From the NCBI GenBank assembly GCA_035771175.1, contig CM069593.1:47400054-47464053 (forward strand): a stretch of 64,000 nucleotides of DNA, given 5' to 3'. The notes below the pieces were generated by a model. The model had not been told where the DNA came from, searched no databases, and saw only the letters and a program-made list of their open reading frames with translations. The stretch comes from Paratinospora sagittata (lineage: Eukaryota > Streptophyta > Magnoliopsida > Ranunculales > Menispermaceae). The position numbers and the translations under genes were made by a program. Every line of letters begins with the position of its first letter. The first letter of the stretch is position 1. Below are positions 54,586 through 64,000 of this stretch, piece by piece.

Positions 54586-55958
54586 CTTTTGTTTTTGTTT
54601 TTTTTTTATTTTGGGTGGGGAGAGGGTAGGGGGAGGAGGAAAATTGCTTTCTAATTTAGTAGTAGGTCTCCAATTCGTGTTTCTTCTTGTGGTCTTTTTG
54701 AAAAAAAAAAAAAATCTTTAAAAGAAAAAATGAAGGATTCCAATGGAAAAGTCAGAATTTTAAGCTGTAAACAGAGTACAAAAAAATTATAGAAAAATAT
54801 TAATAAGTTGCAAATGCTCTCTTCCTTTTTTTGCTTGGTTTTACAACTAAAAAGCTGCTTTGTGGTGGTTTATATCTATATATATATATATATATATCCA
54901 AACTGCACCTTGGAGTAGAGAAACAAAATAAAAGCTTGAATTGGCTTAGTTATCTTTCTTTCCTTTAGCATCTCAGTAACAGGGCTCAGGGCCCACCAAC
55001 CAGCCCAACAAAAAAAATTGGGTTTATTGTTAGTTTTATTTATTTATTTACTTTTACACTGTACAGATGAAGCGACTGCATCAAAACGACAAATTATCAT
55101 CCGTTATTCCATGTTTTGTTTGGTTACTCTGACTCTCGCCAGCCTACGCCGCTTGTCCTTATTCATCAAATGTATAATATAATCATCATACGCGTCAGAG
55201 GCGGATTTTATAATTTCTCCCTAAAGCAAATTCTAAACTTTTCATAAATATAAATTTCCTTTATCAATCTTTTAATTAATAGTCAGAAGCTAGCTTAAAT
55301 TACTATAGTTGTAGTTAGATTAGTCAACGTAATCATAATATATATACACATATTCATATTCATACAAAACCCAAAATCCAAAAAAAAAGAAAAAGAAAAC
55401 ATGACAGAAAAAATATAAGTAGTGAGAAATAAGACCCACCAAACACTATATCTCATCAAAATGTTTTTTCTAAAATTATTTTATTATTTTAATTTATTGA
55501 GACTAAAATTAGTTTTTTCTTCAATTTTATGAGCATGATAAGTAAAAATCTTCAAAGTCACTTCATCTAATTACTCATAAACCATGACTAAACCCATAAC
55601 CCAGAAAAAGAAAAGGATAAATTATAGAGATAAAAAAATGAAATAAGCGTGATAAGAACATAGATAAAGACAGATACCAAAATTCAAAGAGAAATCATTT
55701 GTGAATAAATTTCCTGCCAAGCCTGTAAAGTGTTTGTAAATGCTAAAGTTAGTACCTTAACAAATTCTAAAAGCGAGCATGAGAAGCATGATAAGAGCAT
55801 TCAATAACAAAAGTAAGTTCAAGAGAAAGTGAAAGAATCATACGATGTTCGTCATAACCGATTATCTCACCATCTCACTTGAGGTTTAAGAGATGAAAAA
55901 TCGCAGTCCTCCGGAGAAGTTATTAGTAAAAGAAATAATCATATATATATATATATAT

Positions 55959-56330
55959 TGTCACGACGCCCCTGACGTAGGCTGACGTTATGACCGGCAC
56001 AGCGTACTATACACTATACATACCCATATACAGTATATAATACACTGTCAGCCTTCACGTACTCTCACGATACTCTTCATATACTATTTGATGAACAGTA
56101 AACTACTATTTGTATCTTACTATGCAAGTACTGTTCATTATTTGCTTTTATTTTATCTTTTTATTCATTTTTCTTCGTACCCTCAATCACACACACGTAT
56201 ATTTGACTTTTACGTATAACATACGTGTATTCTAAAGTATATATTTAGCTCTTACGTATAAAATACGTGTATTATATATTTTAATATACGTGTACTTCAA
56301 GGTATGTAGTTAATTAAATTTACGGAATGT

Positions 56331-56334
<4 letters not shown>
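55959..56334. mobile_element. Probable solo LTR (376 bp)
   Basis: It begins TGTCACGACGCCCCTGACG and ends GGAATGTTACA, the TG..CA termini of an LTR. It is flanked by TATAT on both sides, but it sits inside AT repeats so the duplication is not diagnostic. The right part holds three copies of an ATACGTGTAT-containing unit. No internal element sequence is present. Confidence 0.55.

Positions 56335-56384
<50 letters not shown>
56332..56384. repeat. (AT)n microsatellite
   Basis: An AT run of about 48 bases directly following the solo LTR. Confidence 0.95.
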
Positions 56385-56388
<4 letters not shown>

Positions 56389-57417
56389 TATGCACTATCA
56401 TCCCTACCTACACGCTTTCTCCATCACCTTTTGACAGCTTTCAAAGAGATACGCTTTGAATTTCTAAACAATAGAACTGTTTTATTAGTTAAGGTTAGAA
56501 AATGTCTTGTGCAATACAAATAGATAAATTATTATAAGAAGATGAATAGTCAGCTACATAAAGTTATATTAGTTAATGTTAAAATATGTATTTTAGTCTA
56601 TTTCTTCCAATTGCTTCTATTTTAAGTCAAGCTCTTTGACGTCTATGTCTTCTTTTAGACTTTTAGACTTTAATTACAATCTACTTGCGAAATCTATAAG
56701 GTCTTGGTTTTCGATTACCTGAAAAGAAAAACGTTATATTTCAATAAATTCTTATTAATTATGATTACGATACCTTTAAGGTCAAATAAAATGGGTAGAA
56801 AAAATGTTCGTTGAATTATTCGTCTCTCAATTCAAATATATTACATAAGTACGTTCATACTATATAACAAATAAAAAGTGGTAAAGAGGCTTATTCGAAA
56901 TGCTTAAATAGTTGTTGACGTGACACACTGAAGAACTTTCGTTAGAGTTCGTTATTAAGTATATCTTATAGTTTGGTAGTAATTGAAACTGATTCTTTGG
57001 TTACGTGGGTCTTGAAAATGTCAATTTCCACTTTCTCAATGAGGAAGACGTTAAAATAATCTAGAATTTTTATATTTTGTTATATTTTTTATTTTTGTCA
57101 TTATTTAAGTTTTGATGTTCTGGGTCTACCCTTCAACTGTTGTATTTCTTTCGACTATGATCATTAATTTGCATTGATTGCATTGATTGAGTCTATGTGT
57201 GGGTTCTTATATTTATTTATTTTATTTATATATTTGTTCTTTTTTCATCTTTTACTTACAAATTCTTGTGTTTCCGAAATTTGTCTAGTAGGATCATAAT
57301 TTTATTGTTTGGTTAATTCTCATGTATTTTATTAAAAAAAATCTTCTTATTTCATTAGTTTTTTTTTTTCTTTTTCAAAGCCTTTTTCATTAGTTAATTA
57401 TTATTATATATGCAGAT

Positions 57418-58200
57418 ATGGCTCGTCTTGCATTAGTTGCAAAGATGAGAATTGCAGCAATCATGGTTCAATACATGAAGATGATAAATGTGATGACCTT
57501 TTTGTTTATTTTTCTATTGTTTATTATTCTAATTAGGGGGGCAGAGAAGTATAAGAAAATGGAGAGATAATTCTTTTTATATTCATCAGATTCGGCAACT
57601 AAATTATCACTGAATGATATATGATAGTGATCTTGTATGTATAGAAAACACTCGCATGGATAGAAGAACTTTTTTTAATTTTGTGCCACTACCTTAGAAC
57701 TATCGGTGGTCTCAAGGGAACAAAAAAATATGAATGTTGAAGAGATTGTAGCTGTATTTTTTACATATTATAGCTCATGATACTAAGGAAGCTATTGATC
57801 TAGAGTCTTCTATGGATCCTTTTGAAGATATTGAAGTTAATCGAACAACTCGACAATCAATTCAAACTCAATCAACTAAAAAAATTAGAAAAAGATCAAG
57901 AAGCGGAGATAAACTGATTGATGCTTTGACGGAGATTGTCAAACAATTTGACACCATGTATGTTGTAGCTTGTGAGAATATTGGCAAAATAGCCCAATGC
58001 CTTCAACATGAGGCTAATAGTGCTAATCGACCAATGAAGGTGTACAATGAAATTAAAAGAAATTGAGGGCTTGACAAATATATAATGCACGACTTCTTGT
58101 CCAAAATCAAGCTAACACCGATTAATTCTTTACTTTTAAGGATGAAGTCAAACTTGAATTTCTTTTGCACTTATTAAAAGAAGTTAGATAAAACTTTTTA
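57418..58200 (+). pseudogene. Scrambled PIF/Harbinger transposon remnant (transposase N-terminus joined to MYB/SANT-like ORF tail)
   Basis: Plus-strand translation near 57640-57785 gives, with breaks, RMDRRTFFNFV..LR, GGLKGTKNMNVEEIVAVF and IIAHD, which match the N-terminus of HARBI1-type transposases. Immediately after, 57812-58064 encodes a Lys/Arg-rich segment (KKIRKRSRSGDKLIDALTEI) followed by a helical tail. This resembles the C-terminus of the partner MYB/SANT-like protein of plant PIF elements. A further FKDEVKLEFL-like block follows after stops (about 58131-58160). Normally these are two separate genes, so an internal deletion seems to have joined them. The catalytic DDE part is missing. 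Confidence 0.6.
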
Positions 58201-58685
58201 TGACTTATGTCCGTATTAGGAAGCTTTTATTTAGACTTGCTGAGGCCCCTCCCTCCCTCTATTTTTATTTTTTTCTGTTGGGATATATGCTCTCTTCTTT
58301 TAAATCATATTCTTGTTTTGTATTTTTTTTCTGCTAGATTGTTTTTTTGTGGAGTGTAAATCATTTCATTAACTTGTTTTTTGTTTTTTTTTCAAATTAC
58401 CATATTCAAGGCTTGTGATTTTATTTGGAAGAGGGTTTTTGATGTAGGTATTAGGGTTTTTCCTTGTACATGTTATCCAGGATGCTTTTCTATTTGGGAT
58501 AACATGAAATATTGCTTATATTTTTCTTCTATGGTGCTGATAAGATTTAAGATTTTAAGGAAAAAAAAACTTGGGTTTCATGTATTTTTCTTTAGATTTT
58601 CTTGTACTTAGACACTGATATTGTTCTATAATTTGTTCAATTTTAGCTTTATTAGGTTACACTTTTCTGTTCTCTGCTTGTTCAC

Positions 58686-59521
58686 AATTTGTCTCTGAAC
58701 CACTTTTGATTTTTCAAGCTTTGTTTTAGTTTCCTAGTTGCACTCAGGCTTAATAAAGTGATTGAATTCTGCAATGGTGATTATTAACTATAAATAAATA
58801 AATAAATGAAAGAGGATCACTACTGTTGTCACTTCAACATTTTTTTATTTTTGCTACTCGTCGTTTTCCAATGATAGAGATTCAAAAATCAGTTGTGGTA
58901 ATCTCCCTTACGTCTCTTTTGTATTTGATCATACTGTTATTGATTGACACGCAGTTATCCCCTTTAGAAAATGTTCTGAATTTTTATTTTCTTATTGGTA
59001 GCTTTGGCGTTTGGCTTGGATCAAATATTAATTATTCTTAAAATTTGACAATGACGTTTGCTGAGGTGGCGCGCTGAGGAGCCTCCGTTGGAGTGAATTT
59101 TTAAATTTGTCTCTGAACCACTTTTGATTTTTCAAGCTTTATTTTAGTTTCTTAGTTGCACTCAGGCTTAATAAAGTGATTGAATTCTGCAATGGTGATT
59201 ATTAACTATAAATAAATAAATAAATGAAAGAGGATCACTACTGTTGTCACTTCAACATTTTTTTATTTTTGCTACTCGCCGTTTTCCAATGATAGAGATT
59301 CAAAAATCAGTTGTGGTAATCTCTCTTACGTCTCTTTTGTATTTGATCATACTGTTATTGATTGACACGCAGTTATCCCCTTTAGAAAATATTCTGAATT
59401 TTTATTTTCTTATTGGTAGCTTTGGCGTTTGGCTTGGATCAAATATTAATTATTCTTAAAATTTGACAATGACGTTTGCTGAGGTGGCGCGCTGAGGAGC
59501 CTCCGTTGGAGTGAATTATTA
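58686..59521. repeat. 418-bp tandem duplication, two nearly identical copies
   Basis: Copy 1 is 58686-59103 and copy 2 is 59104-59521, collinear with only a few substitutions. Each has an identical-looking 71-codon open frame (58826-59041 and 59244-59459) differing at one residue, but I recognise no family and do not call it a gene. The end of each unit (GACGTTTGCTGAGGTGGCGC) loosely resembles a segment near 56915. Confidence 0.88.
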
Positions 59522-61435
59522 AGTATATATTATAGATTTGATAGATTTTGGACATTCCTTAAGTGTTAAAAAGTAAGTACATGACTCTTTTTTTTTTTTT
59601 TTTGAATTCACGTGACTCTTGTTCAATATGATATTGTTAGATATTTCAATAAATATTTGTATGAATTATTTTGTGACATGTTTATAATAAGTTTAATTTA
59701 GTTTGAATAGAATAATAAATTTAATTTATTGTGTTAACGTGTTTTATTATTATTTTTCATCACAATTAATTTTATTATTTTTGGAAAACCAATTTTACAA
59801 CTTTTAAGAAAAAATAAGTTTATTATTTTATTAATAATAATAATTTTATTATTTTATGAAATATTTAGTATTATTATTATTTTTTCATCACAACAAATTT
59901 TATTATTTTTAATTAAAAACTAATTTATTATTTTTAATAAAAAAACTAATTTTAATAAAAAGACTTTATTATTTGAAATTTATTTTTAATATATTTAATA
60001 ATAATTTTTAATTATATATTATATCAATAAAAAATAATTTTATTATTTTTAATAAAAGTAATATTTTTATAATAAAGATTATTTCATTATCTAAAATTTT
60101 GATGTGTTACCAAATACAATAATGTGATATTCACAAAAAAATTGTGTAAGATTCTAATGCGTAACCAAATACAATAGTATAACATTTACATCTTCAGATT
60201 CCCATCAATCATTTTCTCAAAAATTTAATTCTCATTTTCATCTAAAGATTCTCGCATACCAAACACAACTTTAGAGTAATGTTTAACTAATACATTTTCC
60301 AAACATATAAAGAAAAAAAATGAAAAAAAATGAAAAGACTTAATTAAGTTAAGTATATCGAGATAGTTATAGTAATGCTTTTAACTAGAATTGTGATGAG
60401 GGAGTGTTTGAAGGGATGGGTAAATTACTCGTTAGGATCAACAAATGCTAATCACTCTTTATTTTTTTGGTTTTATCATTGAGCGGCATCCAGATGGTGG
60501 CCTCGTCTGCTTTATGGTGAGACTAATCCATTTACATTTGACCCGGGTTGAACCACAAAAGTACAAAAGCCTCCAAACAAATGGTAGTTTCATACACAAT
60601 GAGAATTTTAAACTCACACTTAAGAAAAATGGATGCCAAACCGTCTGTACCAACCAAATATTGGTCAAAATTTGCACTCTTAACAACGTATACATTCCAA
60701 CAAAAAAAACAACAACAACATATACACCATATTTATTAACAACATAAACATCATATTAATTGGTCTGGCGAGCACCTAAGACAGTGAAGAAGAGAACGTT
60801 GCTAGAATGTAAGAGTTTCTACTTGATAACTCTGAAAATAATGAATATACAAAAACAACTTAAATACCAATCTAAACAAATAAATTCACTACCCCTAGGA
60901 AGGGCATACATTTATCTTATTAGATTTACATAACAATTAGTAATTAATAAGGATTCCCATAAGGAAATTCAAGTAATTCTGATGCAAGTTAAAACAAATA
61001 AAAAAGGAAGAAGAAAAAAAAAAGAACATATATACCACTTTATTCTATCTTGAAAACAATGATATATACCAATAGGTGGTAGCTCCGTTGAATGAGGAAC
61101 TAAGTATAAGCAGGGTTAAAATCCAGATCTCAAGTTTGAGCCTAAGTGTACCCCCATTTATTTGTGCATGTTGGGAGGGTCAGCCCAAACACCTCTGCAA
61201 TGCCCGAATCCAAAAGGATTAGTCTTGTCCAAAGGAAATAAGGACACCTCTCGGGTGCCAAAAACGGATAATAAAAAAAAATGAATTTGCATATTTCACT
61301 ATAATATTTTCTTCATGAATTTAATTATCTTCCACTTTCTAAACTTGATCCACGAATAAAAAACAATAATAAACAGAATAGGAGATCAAAAATCGAGGCA
61401 GCAAACTCTTCTAAACAAAGTGAAATGGGTACTGA
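59522..61435. other. AT-rich spacer with transposon ends and a SINE
   Basis: Long TTATTATTTT tracts (59700-60080). Near 60140-60265 the phrases AACCAAATACAAT and TACCAAACACAAC resemble the terminal sequence of PIF/Harbinger or Tourist-like elements. A SINE copy lies at 61067-61212. No gene is recognised. Confidence 0.5.
61067..61212 (+). mobile_element. tRNA-derived SINE, copy 2
   Basis: Same organisation as 7875-8030: TATACCAATAGGTGGTAGCT at the start, a B-box-like region, then CCCCATTTATTTGTGCAT and GGGTCAGCCCAAACACCTCT. It is diverged from copy 1, and the tail is less clear. Confidence 0.55.
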
Positions 61436-63991
61436 TCATAGACGTCTGGAATATCCTGAGCCCCCACACTTTTTACAAAGTATCAACCCTGAAAAAAAAA
61501 AAAAAAAAAAACATTAGATGTTGTAGGCAATTAAACAAATCACCAGTTTAAGAGCTAACTGATTCAATGTTTTCCTTGCAGGGAATTTACTTGATGAAGC
61601 TGACAAGTTAAGTACTTTTTAAATTGAACTACTACCAGAGGCTCAAACCTTACAAATACAATGACAACTTATTGGAAGAACTACCTATAACATCTACAAA
61701 TGCAAAATTGACTGAAGACCATTATACCTTACAATCCTTGAAGACGCTAAAAATAAGAAATTTCCAGCATAAGATAAGAATATCCAGTAGCAGCTATCAT
61801 GCCCTCTTATCCTCGCTGAGACGTGTATATAATTTTTCATGTTCATTACTAATATAAGACTGCTCAGATACCAACTAATCAAGTTATGACTTGAGCTTAG
61901 CAGTAAGTTAAACCATTGATCAGATGCCACAAGGTAACAAAATCAACGAGGTAAAATTTCTGAACACAGCATGACAAAATCATGGCAATTGGGAGGAGAA
62001 GTAACTGAAGATAAATACTTAAAAGTTGTCTGGTTAAATGAGATTAGCAGCGTCTTCACACAAGTAAAACCGCAAAGTGAAAGTGAAACATCTGGTAATA
62101 TTTGGTAAAACCAAATTATACCAATAGAAGTTCAACAAGAAACTGACAGTGCTCAATAAGCTTTTCTTTTCATCCTAAAAAATGGGGTACATGATGGCTG
62201 CATCTAACTAATAAACAATCTAATTTAGTAACTTTCCTAGGTAGGCTCAACTATTCAGAAATTTAAATGCCCACATCCACCAATTTCCTTTATGCTCCTT
62301 TGTGTACTAAATAAAACTACCATCCTTAATGATGGGAATCAAGAATGATTTCTGCAATTGTCTTCAAGGCCATTGCAGAAAAAATTTAACCTGATTAACC
62401 AGGAATCTTTCACCTCTCTCAATATAAATTGGTGTGCATAATACATGATGGACAAGGAACATAAAGTATTAGAAGTGTGAGTAATATGCAGCACACATGC
62501 GTACCATATCTTCAGGTCTTCATATTGACTACCAATGTCACTATATAATTATACTTATCAGCAAATGCAAGAAAGATAGTGGCAACACACATCATAATAC
62601 CATATGATCTTCAGGTTTTCATATTAACTCTACCTTCTATCCATCACAACGTAGCAAAGGGCAATCAAAGATTCTTAAGCAACAAAGTCCAGCAAAAGAT
62701 ACCTGCACCCTTGCACACTCGACAGTCGATCAATCCTGTTTCTTGTCTCATCTTTCCATTGTTGCAAAAAACGCATTTTGTTCCACCTTATTCACCAGAA
62801 AGGAAAAGCAAAAGAGCCATGTAAAAACTTACTGCTCCCCTAAAATATAAAACAACTAGGAGAACAAAACAAAGATGCCCTTTTATGTTAAGTGACAATT
62901 ATCATTTTCTAATGTCTAAATAAATTATAATAACTAGTTAACACTACCAGAGGTTAAAAGTTTTTTATTTTATTTTTAAATTACAGTTATATGAGATGGA
63001 TTACTATTACAATCATTAATTTACTAGTCTGTTTTTGTATACTATTAGTGATTACATTTATTATTGAGTGATTATATTTTTGTATGCTATTAGTGATTAC
63101 ATTTTTTATTGAGTTGTTTATTCTTTTTAGATTGAGAATTGAACTCTCGGATGGAGAAGGATGCTCGGATTCTAAAGAGAATGAGAACCTATTTCTCCTT
63201 GAGAATTCTCATAAAATTGTGATGATTGGATTCCCAACAATGGTCAACTAACAAAACACTTAAGCCGCATTTTCAGCATGAAAAAAAATAATTGAGCACA
63301 AAAAATAAGATATCAATGCAGTTAGCTACCAAAGGTTTGGTGTTGGAGACAGGATCGACAAATCTTCTTATGATTTTCAAGAAAAGTGTAAATGAGATTA
63401 TCATATACTGGTAGTCTTACCAAGCCAATCTCCTAGAAAGGTTTAGATTAATGGGTATAATTCTATCTTCCACTGTGACCTCCTCGTATCTAAATCCAAA
63501 GTTTTTATGCTACTCATCCCCAGAGTTTGCCTTTGCACGAGAGTGATGACTCTAAAGTTAAACTTGTTACGATGCCATTATTGAACAAGATTGTTCAGTT
63601 AGTCTTACCTCTTACAGTTAAAAATGCTCTATTCAACGATTTATTAAAAATTGAAATTTAGAATGTCCTAGATCAAAGGGTCTTACAATATGTACAGGTT
63701 AGGGTGTTCCATTGTACCAAACATTATTATCAAAGAACAGCAAGAGGAATAAATAAATAAAACAATAATTCCTAAAAAAAAAAATCAAAGTTAATAATTG
63801 AATTTCCAAGCCGAAAATTGAAATTAAGAAGAAGAATCGCGATTCCAACTATAAATACAATCACAATTAGGTCAGTATACACACATTATTCTCCACAATC
63901 CGAACATAAATCCAACAAAGAAGAAAACCAAAGAATCAGAGCAAAAGAAATTACCATTACCAGCACATCGATCACAGGGAACAGGATCTCC
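61436..63991 (-). CDS. DnaJ-type cysteine-rich zinc-finger protein, C-terminal exons (5' end beyond the window)
   Basis: Three exons are visible: 63991-63955, 62786-62703 and 61488-61436, all with GT..AG borders and consistent phase. The joined C-terminal 58 residues contain four CxxC motifs: [24 protein letters not shown] and CKKCGGSG, the full set of a DnaJ-type (CxxCxGxG)4 zinc-binding domain. The protein ends GYSRRL. Plant proteins with this domain but no J-domain are often small plastid proteins acting in disulfide or assembly chaperoning (BSD2/LQY1-like); whether this is one is inference. A tag acceptor at 63992-63994 shows that a further upstream exon lies beyond 64000. The start codon and targeting peptide cannot be seen. 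Confidence 0.8.
63020..63120. repeat. Short tandem repeat in the DnaJ-like gene intron
   Basis: TTTTTGTATRCTATTAGTGA followed by TTACATTT(TT)ATTGAGT occurs twice in succession with a period of about 46-48 bases, within the intron at 62787-63954. The rest of that intron and the intron at 61489-62702 show no recognised feature. Confidence 0.7.
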
Positions 63992-64000
63992 CTACATTAA

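Larger units (their letters stand above)
52134..57417. other. AT-rich intergenic region
   Basis: No intact gene is recognised. It contains several microsatellites (listed separately), a solo LTR (55959-56334), a perfect palindrome near 52200-52217 (CACTTTCTTGAGAAAGTG), and a possible untranslated exon ending in a splice donor (AGAAG|GTAATC near 52430) that might belong to the PIF/Harbinger remnant downstream. Confidence 0.5.

Noticed and set aside
58826..59459. Two 71-codon open frames as a duplicated small gene
   Set aside because: They come with a 418-bp tandem duplication of AT-rich DNA; no known family, no conserved start context, and duplication alone explains their similarity.
1..64000. 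CRISPR arrays, operons, phage or prokaryotic defence systems
   Set aside because: All genes are intron-containing plant nuclear genes; the only regular repeats are microsatellites, tandem duplications and transposon termini.

Overview
This window is nuclear DNA from a flowering plant, most likely a dicot. The genes have many spliced exons (GT..AG introns), the spacers are AT-rich, and the remaining sequence is largely LTR retrotransposons, LINEs, SINEs and MITEs. I cannot name the species.

Four protein-coding genes are supported, all on the minus strand. From left to right they are: (1) 874-4294, a myosin-binding (GTD-binding/DUF593) protein of the MYOB7 type, 3 coding exons, 536 aa; (2) 10284-12903, a class I carboxylesterase of the CXE15 type, 2 exons, 325 aa; (3) 14759-48176, mitochondrial D-lactate dehydrogenase (cytochrome), 18 exons, 569 aa, stretched to 33.4 kb by transposable elements in its introns; (4) 61436 to the right edge, the last three exons of a small DnaJ-type cysteine-rich zinc-finger protein. 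I joined exons by reading frame, splice-site dinucleotides and family similarity, and every junction keeps phase. From memory, genes 1-3 are also consecutive in Arabidopsis (AT5G06560, AT5G06570, AT5G06580), so this looks like conserved microsynteny.

The D-lactate dehydrogenase introns hold most of the mobile DNA. Intron 1 has a 377-bp solo LTR inside a tandem duplication that also copied the start of exon 2. Intron 3 has an organelle-like tract and a tandem duplication. Intron 6 (12.3 kb) has two Copia elements in the same orientation as the gene: one with its 5' LTR missing and a nearly open pol frame, and one complete at 36222-42097 with paired LTRs, a primer-binding site and a 5-bp target duplication, but frameshifted. 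Intron 7 has two related LINE 3' ends pointing away from each other. Intron 11 has a decayed L1-type LINE and a 324-bp tandem duplication. Intron 12 has an RTE-type LINE tail.

The right-hand third (48.3-61.4 kb) contains no intact gene that I can see. It holds a 2.6-kb LTR-like unit bounded by TGTAATACCC and GGGTGTTACA, long AT microsatellites, a second solo LTR, a scrambled PIF/Harbinger remnant, a 418-bp tandem duplication and one of two copies of a tRNA-derived SINE. I found no CRISPR array, operon, tRNA or rRNA gene. I found no convincing new biological system; the most unusual structures are the intronic insertions in the D-lactate dehydrogenase gene.
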